From contig WARS01000015.1 in the NCBI GenBank assembly GCA_008933995.1, positions 4,080,173 to 4,144,172 on the forward strand: a DNA stretch of 64,000 bases. The letters run 5' to 3'. Shown here in pieces: positions 1 to 11,423 of this stretch. The stretch is from Datnioides undecimradiatus. Lineage: Eukaryota > Chordata > Actinopteri > Lobotiformes > Datnioididae. Position 1 is the first letter of the stretch, and each line of letters opens with the position of its first letter. Under the pieces are notes generated by a model. The model had not been told where the DNA came from. It did not search any database and saw only the letters and a list, made by a program, of their open reading frames with translations. The position numbers were made by a program, and so were the translations under genes.

Positions 1-301
1 CAGAGTGAAGGAGAGTAATGGATATTTGGATTTCGTCCCTTGTGGGTGAAGGCTTGAATGAGCGAGTGTGTGTTTAGGGGGGTTTTATGCGTGTGTGTGA
101 CTCACCTGCACATAACCTCATGTGTGAGCAGCACTCTGCACATTTCTGGATTCTTGTTTTGTCCCTCATACGATATGGGCTGAGACGAGGAAATAAGTGA
201 GCAATGGGGGAGATTCAGTTTCATGTAGAATCAATGAGGCTCTTACTTACATTGCTTTGGGTTTAAACCCCTCTGAGAAGACTTAAGGACAGTTTACCAA
301 C

Positions 302-3300
302 CTGTTTAGTGACAGAGTCAATAAGTCGTGCATAAAGATCCTGCTCTGTACGAACCCCTGCAAAAAGAAAACACAAAAAATGATAATGAATCCCAAGAAA
401 CTGAATGTTTGGTCTATAATGTTTTTAATTTTTTATTGTTTAGCTAATCCCCACATCCCTTGACAATAGTGAATTCAGTCCGATGACCATAAATAACATA
501 GCTGAAAGTTCATTTAAACTGCTGAACCCAGTCTAACTAGTTGATAAAGGAGTGCTGAGGATGCTCAAAATAAAATGGAAAGATTTATGACATTAATCTT
601 TTTTTATCTCAAACACTGGACAAGCTCTCAGAAGAATCATTGAACTCTGTCCAGCCAACATGGAGGAACAAGATTGGCATGCGGTTCATTTTTTTCTCCC
701 TGATGGTTTCTGAGGGGATTGGGAGTTATTTGATGTTTGATGATTATTAGTCATGTTCTGCATTGAGGCCAGAATTTACAGCCCCATTCTCACGATTTGT
801 CAGGCTGGTCTTTTTTTGGTTATATCTCAGTTAACTTCTGATGTATCCCCCATGTTTACTTTGACTGGCTGGAGACTGGAGTCATACAACAACAGGTAAA
901 AGAGTACCCAATCAGTTTGTAAAGGGCCATAATTGAACAGCAAATGTCTTTTTTTGTTGTAATCAGGTGTGCCTCTGATTTCCAGAATCACCTGAACCTC
1001 TGAATGCTTTAAAACCTCTACTGTAAATTATCACAAGATAGGGAAACGACATGTAATGAATTGCTTCTTGAGAGAAGAGCACATTACCCAAGGATTTTTT
1101 ATGGAGACTTTGGAGAGTATTGCTTTTAAAACGTGCTCCTCTCATCAAAGTCTCGATTGAGATGCCTTTGATATCGCTTCGGGGGAAGGGGATGAGAAGA
1201 GGGGATGTAGGGGAAGCAGTTCTAGTGTGCTTGTATGTACGTGTATGTGTGCACGCGTGTGTGTATGGAGGGTGTACGAGAGGGTTGCTCTGGAACATGT
1301 CTTTTATCTTCTCTCCCATGGGTGCCACTGCGATGGCAGAGTAGGGGCAGCAGTGGCTCATGGGAACCGAATTTCTCTGTGCATCCCCGGATCTGATGTG
1401 GAAGCACCATGGGGGGTTGGAGGAGTTGGAAGTGGGGGGGGTGATAAAGGGGGTGGATTGGGATGCGGTGGCAACATGTACCTCATTTCCTCATACATGG
1501 GCCCAGAAGTGGCTCCTCATGGAGCTGAATGTTGAGTTGTACAAACCCAGTGATTAGACGATGAGTGGAAGGTAATTTATGAGCTCAGAGACGCGAGGCG
1601 GGGTGAGACAGGGGAAGATGTGGAAGAAGATTAGTTAAGTGGAAAGGTGTGTGTCATGTTAGCACACTGGTGTCACCGGTGACCTTTTTCAATTCCTGTG
1701 ACACACGGGCCTTGGCTTCATTGTCTAAATCATCAAATTAGACACCTCAAAGGGCAAAGAATCAGCCTACAACCTGTGAACTTATGTCTTGACTTGACTC
1801 ACCGTTGCTATAGAGGAGCTGCAGCTTGTAGTGCGTGCCGTTGTTGGTCTTTTCTCCGGTCTGCTCCTTGGAAAAGAGAGGACAGACACACAGACAAAAA
1901 GCAGGGCATGCAGTTAAGCACATTTGGAGCACAGATAAGTACAGCTGAGCATCAGCGGGTTTCTCCTAATCCTGCAGCTCGTCCTTCCCTGGAAGCAGCA
2001 TCGAGATCAGAGCGTTGTAGGCTCAAAGCCCACGTGGGACCTTTCGTTGTGCTCAAGAGCTGAACGCTTAACCTTGAGTCGGATGTTCTTTGTAGAGGTT
2101 GAACTATCATGTCTGATTTGGGCTCCTAAAACCTTATGATCAAATGCAGAGGTCCTCCCTGCCATAAGGTAGTGCAGGCATGGTTATGTGTGTGTGTGTG
2201 TGTGTGTGCTAAGTGTGTCTCCATGAGTGGAAAGTACTGTACGTGAGACTGAGCAGCAGTCGACCTTGACAGAAAAACTTCCTTTCCGCTATCCCTCCTT
2301 CCCCCCAGGCACTCCACTATAGCCTCTCACTTCTTCTTTCCCCCCCTCACCCCTGTTCTCTGTCTCTTGTTCCTTCTCTTTCTCTCTCTTCCTCTACCTC
2401 TACTGGTCTTTCTAAGTGGTCTCAGAGGAATGCTCTCTGGTCCAATAACCCAGGAGGCTGGCATCACAGAAGACGAGGGCGAGAGAGGAAGAGAGAACGA
2501 GGGAGATTGGGGAGGTAGAGAAACTGGGAAAAGGAGACAGCTGCAAGGAGGGAAGAAGAAGAGGTGTGGAAATTAAGATGCACGAAGATAAGTTGGAAAG
2601 TAACAGAGCTCCAAACTTAATATCGAAAGTGAGATTGAGACTTAACATCAGGAGATAGATGGATGCCTGGCTTCATAAGTTTTGTAAATATACACAGAGG
2701 AACATTTATTTCGCCATGCCATCGTTCTACCTCTGCATAATTACAAAGCAAAAACAGATGCCAGGGTAACCATGCAGAAAATGAACTCCTCCACTGCCGT
2801 CATATTACTCTACACTGGCCTGTGTGGCACAAAGGGGAGCACACTGACAGCTTTCAGCCCTGGCATTAGCACCGCCGCTCGCCCTCTCCCTCCCACCTTG
2901 CCTGTGAAATTCATAGCAAAACTATGCTTGAACTCCAGTTGACGGGACGGTGTCCTCTTGTCTGTCTGGCAAAGGGAGAGTTGTTGCCAGTTTAGACTCT
3001 CGCTCCCCCTCACCACAAGGCAAAAACATCCATCAACACCAGGCATAAGGCTCCCACCACTCCAGGCAGTCTATGCCCTCTATCGTCTCTTTCTAACTCT
3101 GTCTCCAGTCTGTAGCCTTCCTTATTTTGGTCTTGTCCAACCTGAGGAATCCAGCTCCCCCCCAGCAGTATTTAGAGTATGGAGAAGATGGGAGGGGGGT
3201 GAAGGAAAAGAGACTTTGATGATTAGTTCACTGTATAACTTAACAGGAGCAAGCATAATTTGCATTTTAAAAAGTAGTGATGTCCTCCTAATGAGGCAAG

Positions 3301-4855
3301 CTGCTAATTAGTCATTAGATATTCCTTTTCAATCCCACATCATCAGCTCATTGAGGGTAAAGCTTGTGTAAACATGTAGCCGTCAGCTGTTCGATATGCT
3401 TGGCTTTACTGGGGATGGGGAGGATCAAGTTGAGCACCTGGTTACTGCTGAAATATTGTATATTACTGATGTTATTCACGGCTCTGCAGTCGGTTTTGAT
3501 TTAAATTTGTGGTTTTGGTTGTACAAAATTCCTCATGAAAGAGCTCTGAAGATGAAAACTGAACGGATGCCTTCCATTCCTCAAATAAAGGGTTCAGAAA
3601 CACTCACACACCTTGTCATGCTCGACAAAGTCCACAAATGCAGTCCTCTCCACCTCCACAGGTTGGCCGTGTCTGTCATAGAGCGCCAGGACGAAGTGGA
3701 AGAAGTTGGACTTGCGGAGATTTGAGGGCGGCTGCTTCTCAAAGTGAGCTCTTGACAAAGCTACTCCACTGAGGACACAACAGGAAGAGACAGTCAGCTC
3801 ACGCTCACCGTCAGAATATTAAAGACATTCAGATTGTCTTTTTTAAAATGAGTTAAACTGCTAAACATGAAGCTAATTATAAATTAAATTACCATCTAAC
3901 AATGTGTATAATCCATTCAAATATCTCAAAGAAATCCTAATAAAACATACACTTTTCTTTGCTTGCAGTGATTCATTAAAACTAAATTATTATGCATCTC
4001 AAATATGTTATTCAAATATAAAAATCGTTTTTAAAGCATTTAATTTCCCAGTAATGACAATGTTTTTTTAATTCAATAATAGTTGAGGCCTTCAGTTTAT
4101 TCACATAATTATCAATAATTTTCAAATAGTATACAGATCATTTATAAACATTTTGTTTACCCGTGATAGGCTCTTTTACCTGCCCCCAATAAACAATTTT
4201 GTCCTGGAAAATTAACAAAGTAAAAAAAAAAAAGTTGGGGGAAAAAGCAGAACTTGCTAAACTAATGCTTTAGCTTGTAAGTGAAAAGTCGACAATACAA
4301 GCAGCACTTTCAACTGGTGCTGCTGCATCCTGGTTAAAGTGGATGTTGAATTGAAATAAATTAAACATGCAGACACAGTCCTTTAAAGAAAACCCAGGAT
4401 CTTTTGTCTTTGATCAAACCAAATAAAAAAGATGAACAAATCTGCACCACACAGAGCCCGGACGGTTTTCCTGTAGCTTCATTTATCGCCAGTCGAAAAA
4501 CCTCAGATAATTCAAACTTAGTAGATTTTTGCGCGAAAGCCGTAAACGTTTCCTCCACAATCAAAACAAAAGCCACATGGGAAATTTGCATTTAACGAGT
4601 TTTATTGTAATTTTTGATCCAATACAACTTTATATATTTACAATTTCACCGTTAAATAACATATTTAATGATAGTACGTTTCCTAAATAGACACGAGCAG
4701 CGCCATTGTTGTATCACTATAGCTTTTTATTTTAGGTCTATTAAGATTTGTATTATAGTAATTCACTTATTGCTTTGTTTGTTTCCTTTTCTTTATGACT
4801 GCTGTTAAAAACTTTGGACACGGTGAAAATTGAGAAGACAGATGTGTCTGTGTCT

Positions 4856-4896
<41 letters not shown>

Positions 4897-5686
4897 CGTC
4901 AAGAAATGATGAAGAGGATAATTGGACATCCGGGGGGGAAACTGTTACAGGTAGAGGGGTGATTCAACAATAGAAAGCTGTCACTTGTGTTGAGGAAAAA
5001 TCGTAAATGTACAGTGTGTAACCGGTGATGATAAAGGTGTGTGTCACATAAAAAAAAACATCCACTGAAATGGATGATCTGCGGAAAAATATGCTGTTAG
5101 CTTTAGGAAAAAATAGGAAATTATGTCATATTTGATTGTGTCATCTAAATATTTAAGTTGATCTTTTGGGCAAGAGCAAATTCTCTGATCATCTGCATGC
5201 GACTTGAATAATATGGGCAATATAATAGCAGCATAACAAGCCTGCTTTCCCCGTGTGTACATAAACTTTACTTTTATTGCTTTGAAGAACAATTCAGGCG
5301 TTGTTCTTTCATCATATTAAACATATTTTATAAGTTTGACCCGGCGCTTGTGTCATCTTTTGCAACAAGTAGGCCTAGATTGTAGTTTGAAGCTTCTGTT
5401 AAATGTCCGCAAGTTCAAATCTCTCTTGTGCTCATGATGCTGATCATGAAAATAAATTAAGTCACGTTGCACGGCTAGTGTCTGGGGGCAGCTAATGGAA
5501 CGAAGTGATGAGTAATGGTAATGTGAATGGATCAGCTGAGTTTGTACTGTACCTTTGCGCCGCTACGTTCGCATCCACAACCCCGACATTACGCACCCAC
5601 GACCGGACCGGTTCCATCTCCTCTCCAAGACTTCTCTCTTTTAATCCGCTCACTTCTCGTATCAGATGCTCCTGGATCCCGAACAT
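302..5686 (-). CDS. ebf2: EBF2, early B-cell factor (COE family) transcription factor, first four coding exons (partial)
   Basis: Four exons are seen: 5553-5686 (ATG at 5686), 3612-3768, 1803-1866 and 302-357. All have GT-AG borders and phases that join without a break (411 nt, 137 codons). The protein starts [12 protein letters not shown], continues with [18 protein letters not shown], then [43 protein letters not shown] and [18 protein letters not shown]. This is the N-terminus and the start of the COE DNA-binding domain. From memory of the family, [17 protein letters not shown] and [21 protein letters not shown] are EBF2-type rather than EBF1/3/4-type. COE proteins bind DNA as dimers and control neuronal, adipocyte and B-lineage differentiation. 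The rest of the gene (zinc-coordinating motif, IPT and HLH regions) lies beyond position 1. Intron 1 is about 1.8 kb. Confidence is high for EBF and good for EBF2. Confidence 0.93.
2186..2209. repeat. (TG)n microsatellite in ebf2 intron
   Basis: An uninterrupted TG dinucleotide run lies inside the intron between ebf2 coding exons 2 and 3. Confidence 0.95.
4843..4894. repeat. (TG)n microsatellite in ebf2 intron 1
   Basis: Roughly 50 bp of TG repeat, slightly interrupted at its left end by TC steps, lies inside ebf2 intron 1. Confidence 0.95.
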
Positions 5687-6300
5687 TTAAGCCCCGTGTT
5701 GGTCGTTTCGGTGCACTTTTTTTGAACTTGCGGGGGGAAAATGAATTTGAGAGCTAAAGCACTTTGGCAAACAACAGAAGGTCCACCCCAGGATGCTGCG
5801 CTCCTCCCGAGCGCCGCAGGAAAACTGAGCTTTCACAGAGCTTTGAAAGAGAAATGACCGACGCTGTGTGGTGTTTCAGAGGGCGTCTCAGTGAAAATCC
5901 ACTCACACTGTATTTGAAGGCTGAAATGATGATAATAGATGTATTCCCCCACTAATTGCAAGCATTGTCCACGCGCAAATCTCCAGCTTCGGTTCGAGCG
6001 CAGATGGTCACCTGCTCGGCTGGCTCAACTCCGCAAACAGTTCAGAGCGACTCCGTTTTAAGATATTCTTCGCAATGTGCGTGTGAGGAAAGTCTTCCTT
6101 TGTCAAAAAGGCCAGATCGGATCAAAACAGTTGATCCGAGGGCCAGGAAGCTCGCAGTGAACCGCTGTCTTGAAGCATGAATGAGACCCTCTGCCGGGAT
6201 AGAGCATGGAGGAGGGGCCTTAGTGCCATATGGGGGACCGATTGTTGAAATGGATGCTCTCATTGGTGTAAAGTGCATCCGTTGTTTGGACTTCTGCCAG
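5687..6300 (-). promoter_or_regulatory. Probable 5' UTR and promoter region of ebf2
   Basis: This stretch lies directly upstream of the ebf2 start codon. It is richer in CpG than the surrounding AT-rich DNA and has no coding match. No TATA box at a convincing distance was found, so the transcription start cannot be placed. The assignment rests on position only. Confidence 0.4.
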
Positions 6301-9300
6301 ATTCAGCATCCAGCTAGTGACTGGCAACAAACTTTATACATTAAGTTCAAGCATGGTAATAATATTGGAAGAAACACAAAAATTCACCCGCTTTAAAGCA
6401 GAAACTATGGAATATGTAAGTCTTTAAGCAAGAAATATGTTTATATGCTGCGAAAATGAAATGAAAAGGGACCTTTTGTTTCTGGGTGGGTGAGAATGGG
6501 GGGGGCTTTAAAAACAATATCATTCAACTTTGAGTTAGTGGACCAACGTTACATTTTCCTCACAAAGTGTTTTACATTTATATTCGTCCACCTCTCAAAG
6601 TTTAATACAAACCATGTGTTAAAATGCAGGTTTCAATTCTCCTGTACGAGCTGGACCACTGCTGATCTGAATACTCAGTACAGCAAATCCTGTTTGGTCT
6701 ATTCATTCAAGTCAGACTTTAACACGAGTGCGCTGTCGACGAGCAGGCGCGTATTCAGCAGCTCCACCGTCTGCTCCTTTGAACGCGGTGATTCCGCTGA
6801 GGAGGCATCGCATCAGTGTCAGCCGCAACAATGGCCGTCTGGTTGGTCCATCAATCTCCGCCGGCAAGCGGACAGGGCTGCGCTCTGATTGGCGTTTGGA
6901 CCACTGCCTGACAGTGCCCGAAAATTAGTTCTTCATCATTACAACAGGCTGCCTAATCAAATCCAAACTGGTCATGAAATCAGTAACAAATAACGCAGCT
7001 AAGGCGTTATTTGGCTGGTGATCCAGCCAACAGGGAAAAAAATGTAACACGTGGCTATAAGGGAATCATTTTTGATGCAGTTTAAAGTTTTTTAGCTGAT
7101 GATTTATATAGTTTAATTACTTAGAACAAAGCTCTTGTAAAACTCCTACAGAACAGTGCTTGAATAAACCTAAAATGTGCACAAAGACATTTTCTGCTGT
7201 TTTTGTCAAATATGTAAAAAAAACAAGTTCTGAATTTTACACGAATAACACTTTTATTTGTGTTTTTTTAAAACATAAAATGGATTAATGTTTATGTTGG
7301 GGGGGCTCCCCAAAAACGAACATTTGAACAGACCAGAAATTAATTTCTCTTGTTAGTTTGGCATTAAAAAGGAAAGTTTTTTTTTCCTAGTCCTGGTTTC
7401 TTGGCCCCTTACCGATACTATTGTCTCTGTGTGGAGTTTGTGCGCCTGGACAATGGATGTAAATCTCCCCCCTTGGATCCCGCCTCAACCCACCATCTGC
7501 CAGCGCGGGACAAAGTCAGATGTTCCCTCAATTATGAGAGCAGTCCTGGGGAATCCTGCTGCAGAGTCTCCACCCTGTCGCCGTGTCACATCACACACTT
7601 CCCCTGACATGACTGACAGCTGTGCTTAACCATGAAAAAGCCATATATGATAACACACTTCAATAAAATTCCTACACTCGTTGCCAAACCTCTGAAATGC
7701 GCTGTTTAAAATATGGTGCTTGTGTAGATTTGTCGGTTCTGTAAAACTGAGGAGAAACATCACACCAGCACTGCAGCTTGTGCAAACACCTAATTGATTG
7801 CACTGCCTTGCTCAAAAACCTCATTAAATCGACCCAGAATGGACGGATATATGCAGGAAATCAAAGCTTCTCATTCATCATCTGCAGACTAAAGAGAAAA
7901 TAATTGTTCCAAACTTTTGATTTGACCTTTCTGCGTTACAATTAACCAGAGGTGTGTTGGGATGGTGAACCCAATTAATCTCATAAGCCTATAATTTGAA
8001 CCTCAGCATGGTACACGCCACAGATGCAGGGTGGACACACCAGACATCGTCCCAGTCATCAAATACATGTGTTGCTGACATGTGATCAAACAGGTTTCTG
8101 GTCATCATATGAGAATGTTTCATTGAGGAGTAAAGTGGGTCATGTGTGCGCGATCATTTAATCTCGTGAACACGTAGCTGGCCAGTGTTTTTATTCACCG
8201 AAGCCTTAATTTCACAGGAACGCTTCTTTTGCCAAAGAATTCACTATAGAAATTATTATGGCTTTAATTGGAGATCATTTTGTCTCAAAGGTTCTATACG
8301 AGCTAATTTCTCCACAATCAGACTGGAGCTTCCTGAAACTTGAATGAATGAATGGGAATCATGAATAGAAAATCATCCTATCGTATCTATTTGGTGTAGT
8401 TTACGGTTGATTTCATGTTGCAACTCTTCTCCTTTTCTGCCCCACAGGTGCCGTGATTATCACGACCCGCACATTTAAGACTTGGTGTTTCAATGTGTGG
8501 CTTTTCTAATTTGGTGAAGCGGAGAGCCGCGGCGAAAACGGGGGATTAGTCAAACCACAAACGTCTTTCTAATCAATTTAACCCGCTGAGACGGTCAGCC
8601 CGTGTGTTTTTAGGGAGGAGGGGGGAGGGAGGAGGGAGTCGGGGTTGGGGGTGGAGGAGGAAGGGAGGGGGGGGATCAGTGACTGCTATACCAAACAATG
8701 GGGTATCGTGTGCCGCTCGTCCTTTCCAGCATTCCCCTGCTCCCGTGGGACACCCAGAGCCACTCTCTGTGGATGGCACTGTGTCCACGGAGGTCAGGAG
8801 GGGCGTGGTGTGTGTGTGCGCGGAGACGCAGCAGCTGGTTCCCGTCCCTCCTCTCCACTGTGTAGAAAACAAGAGAGCTAACGCGACCCACAACGTCTCC
8901 TATCGATCGCCGTATATTGCACACTCGTTTTTTGTTTGCTTATTTAGGCAAAGATGCAGATCCCCTGGGAAGTGTCGGCATCCGCAATTAAAGCGGAGTG
9001 ACCTCTGCCAGCCTCATTCCTTGATATCAAAAACCATCTGCTGAACTTGGAGCAAACATTTCAATTCACGGCCTACGTTGGAGTTAAAGCATTTCCTGCA
9101 AGAAAATTAAATGTATTGCGGTAATTTTATAAGGAAACAGAGGCTCAAAATATCTGGTTGCAGTGACAGTTAATGAAGCAAAACTGTCACTGAAGTTCAA
9201 AATGTACCTCCGATTGTCACATTATGTTTTCATTTTCTCCATTTTTTAAAAAGGAGATATATTTAGTTCCCTAGGTTAATAGCATACAATCAGCAAATTT

Positions 9301-10800
9301 TTACAAACTTCAAATCAAGACTCCACCTTTTGTTTTCACCTTTGTAAATGTGACACAAAATAAATGCCATTGATTTATGACGCTGCCTGTCATTTCAGTG
9401 TCCCAGTTAGGACCCAGCCCACATGAACATTTGCCAGATAAGAACAGAGCTTGTATAAACAATCTATAATAAAAGCTATAATAATTTATATAAAAAAAAT
9501 ATATTAAAAACAAAGCGGTCTTACTTCTGTCCTGGTGAAAGTCGTGCCAGGTGCTGAATCAGCTGTCATTAATTAATGTTATTAATGACACCTGTGATTT
9601 TTCTGCTATGACATGTCACGTTGTCTGCTGGGAATAAAAACATCTGGTTGTGAGATGTTAGAAGTACTTTTAAATAAATAAAAATGATCAGTTATTTGTT
9701 CTGAAGCGATATTAAGCCCCGAAATAACTATTGAAACTCCTCTCCAGATACCACAATAAAGTTTTTCCTGTCTTGCAGGAGTTGTGTCCATTTGCCCAGC
9801 CTTCTACCTGTTTACATCTTTACACTAAATCCTTGGTTCCCAAACATCACTGAATGATAGCATTATTCATACCATCGGTACGATTGTCCAGATTTTTATA
9901 ACACTAATGGAAACTTTGCTAGACTATAGATTTGTATTGACTTGTATGATTTACCTTCTTGCTCAGCAGAAAACTGCTTAACAGTGTTTCTCTCCACTGT
10001 GTCTATCTGAAAGTTAAATATCCTCCATCTTTCTCTTATTTTAATATCCAAGCAATTATCTTAATTTGATTCTTGGATTTATTTAACTCATTATTAAATT
10101 TAAGTTGTGTTAACATGTGTTTCTGCACAGTAATGGCGAAACTTTATGTTTTATTTAAATCTTTACCAGCAGAGGCGTCATCTGCAATCAACAGTTCAGA
10201 GACTGTATTTCACGCTTGTGGCTTGTTCCGGCTTTTCTGCTCCGACACAAATTGTATGTCAGTGCCATCTACTGGTCAGGATCAGAACAGCATCAACAGT
10301 GTTCTTGTGGGTCTGCAAACAAATATGTTTTCATCTTCTATGTCATCAATAATTTTATTCAGAGGCAGAGGTTAATCCGTATAAAAAACATTTATTAATG
10401 TCAAAATCAAAGTGACTCCAAGTCTTACACAATATTACATATTACATAGTGGATAGTTTACATTCATTTTTCAGTATAAAAAGTGTATTCAAGTGTACAA
10501 TTTTAAGATTTTAAAATACAGTTAAATGATTCATTAAAAAAACAAACAAGATTTGCCCTTTTACATTTCCACTGCAGATAACAGTGGATTATGATTATTA
10601 ATTAATTCAATATAAGGATATAAAAATAGTCAAATCATACAACAGTTTTTTTTTTAACATTGTGCTTTTCTATCAGCAGGGTCCACTTAAATGTCCATTT
10701 TGAGATGTTATATTGTCCTACATTGCTTTAGAGAGGATCGACTTTCCTATTTATAATTCCTATAAGTACATAGAGACTGATGATTCAGCAAACTGTCAGC
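6301..10800. other. Upstream intergenic DNA without recognisable genes
   Basis: No exon with a recognisable protein match was seen on either strand. A GC-rich patch at about 6720-6920 contains inverted CCAAT motifs (GATTGG). A G/A-rich tract lies at 8607-8675. The stretch 7790-8300 is moderately complex unique sequence that could hold conserved regulatory elements, as is common near EBF genes, but this cannot be tested from one genome. The open frames here are short and patternless. Confidence 0.6.
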
Positions 10801-10832
10801 ATATTTCTGCTGAAAAACCAACATCTTAAACC

Positions 10833-10838
10833 TTTATT
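10833..10838 (-). terminator. Polyadenylation signal of the peroxidase-C1q gene
   Basis: TTTATT on the plus strand is AATAAA on the minus strand. It lies about 155 bp past the C1q stop codon, a normal distance for a short 3' UTR. Confidence 0.6.
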
Positions 10839-10992
10839 ACTAATGCAGTGCAGAAAATTGCACTAGGAAGTGGCCAGAGGGACTATCTCACCCTATTGGC
10901 AGCATTTAAAAAAAGACTAATTAACCCATCAAAACTGACTTTTTTGCAGTGTTTTGAGGATGCTGTGAATCAGCAGTTGTATAAGCAACATC

Positions 10993-11423
10993 CTACTCAG
11001 TGAAGAGCAGTTGTCCTGAGAAGGTGCTGTCTCTGGTCAGACCATTGCGACTATCTTCGACCATTAGCCAGACCCTGTCTCCCTTCTCAAGCCTAAGAAA
11101 CACATTGCCACTGGTTGTGGTGTAACCATTCTGCGGTGTGGCGTGGGACTGCAGAATCTGCTTTCCATTGTGTATTAGCACTATATTGCTAGGGATCTGG
11201 TTGATGACACAGTGGTATTCAAACTGGTATACACCTGGATATTCACAGCGGAAATACCCTGTCTTGATGTCATAGCTGTTCTGTTCATTGTAGATGACAT
11301 CATGGAAGGTGATGGGCTTGTTAGCTTTTGGGAAGTTGTTTCCAAGTCTCATGGAGAATGCAACTTTTTTCTTGGTGCTAGGAGGTCCCGGGGGACCTCT
11401 CAGACCAGCTGGTCCTCTGGGCC
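10993..11423 (-). CDS. Terminal exon of copy 1: Gly-X-Y stalk plus C1q domain
   Basis: The exon opens after a clear acceptor (ttttctcacag) and reads in phase from the preceding exon into [16 protein letters not shown], then a complete C1q/TNF-like domain to a stop at 10993-10995. Domain landmarks in order are [60 protein letters not shown] and the terminal FSGQLLF. These are the conserved aromatic and glycine positions of C1q domains, which form trimers and bind varied ligands (complement C1q, collagens VIII/X, otolin, cerebellins). The domain is about 130 residues, the usual size. The whole exon is free of frameshifts, unlike the exons upstream of 12934. Confidence 0.93.

Noticed and set aside
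963..1361. 132-residue open frame on the minus strand
   Set aside because: It lies in an ebf2 intron, is partly made of a GT-rich repeat (His/Thr run) and has no family pattern.
8573..9044. Overlapping open frames on both strands with Gly- and Pro-rich sequence
   Set aside because: They come from a G/A-rich tract at 8607-8675. There are no splice sites or recognisable domains.
10073..10375. 100-residue plus-strand open frame
   Set aside because: It is downstream of the C1q exon, unlike any known protein, and contains GCCATCTACTGGTCA, a phrase common in fish interspersed repeats.
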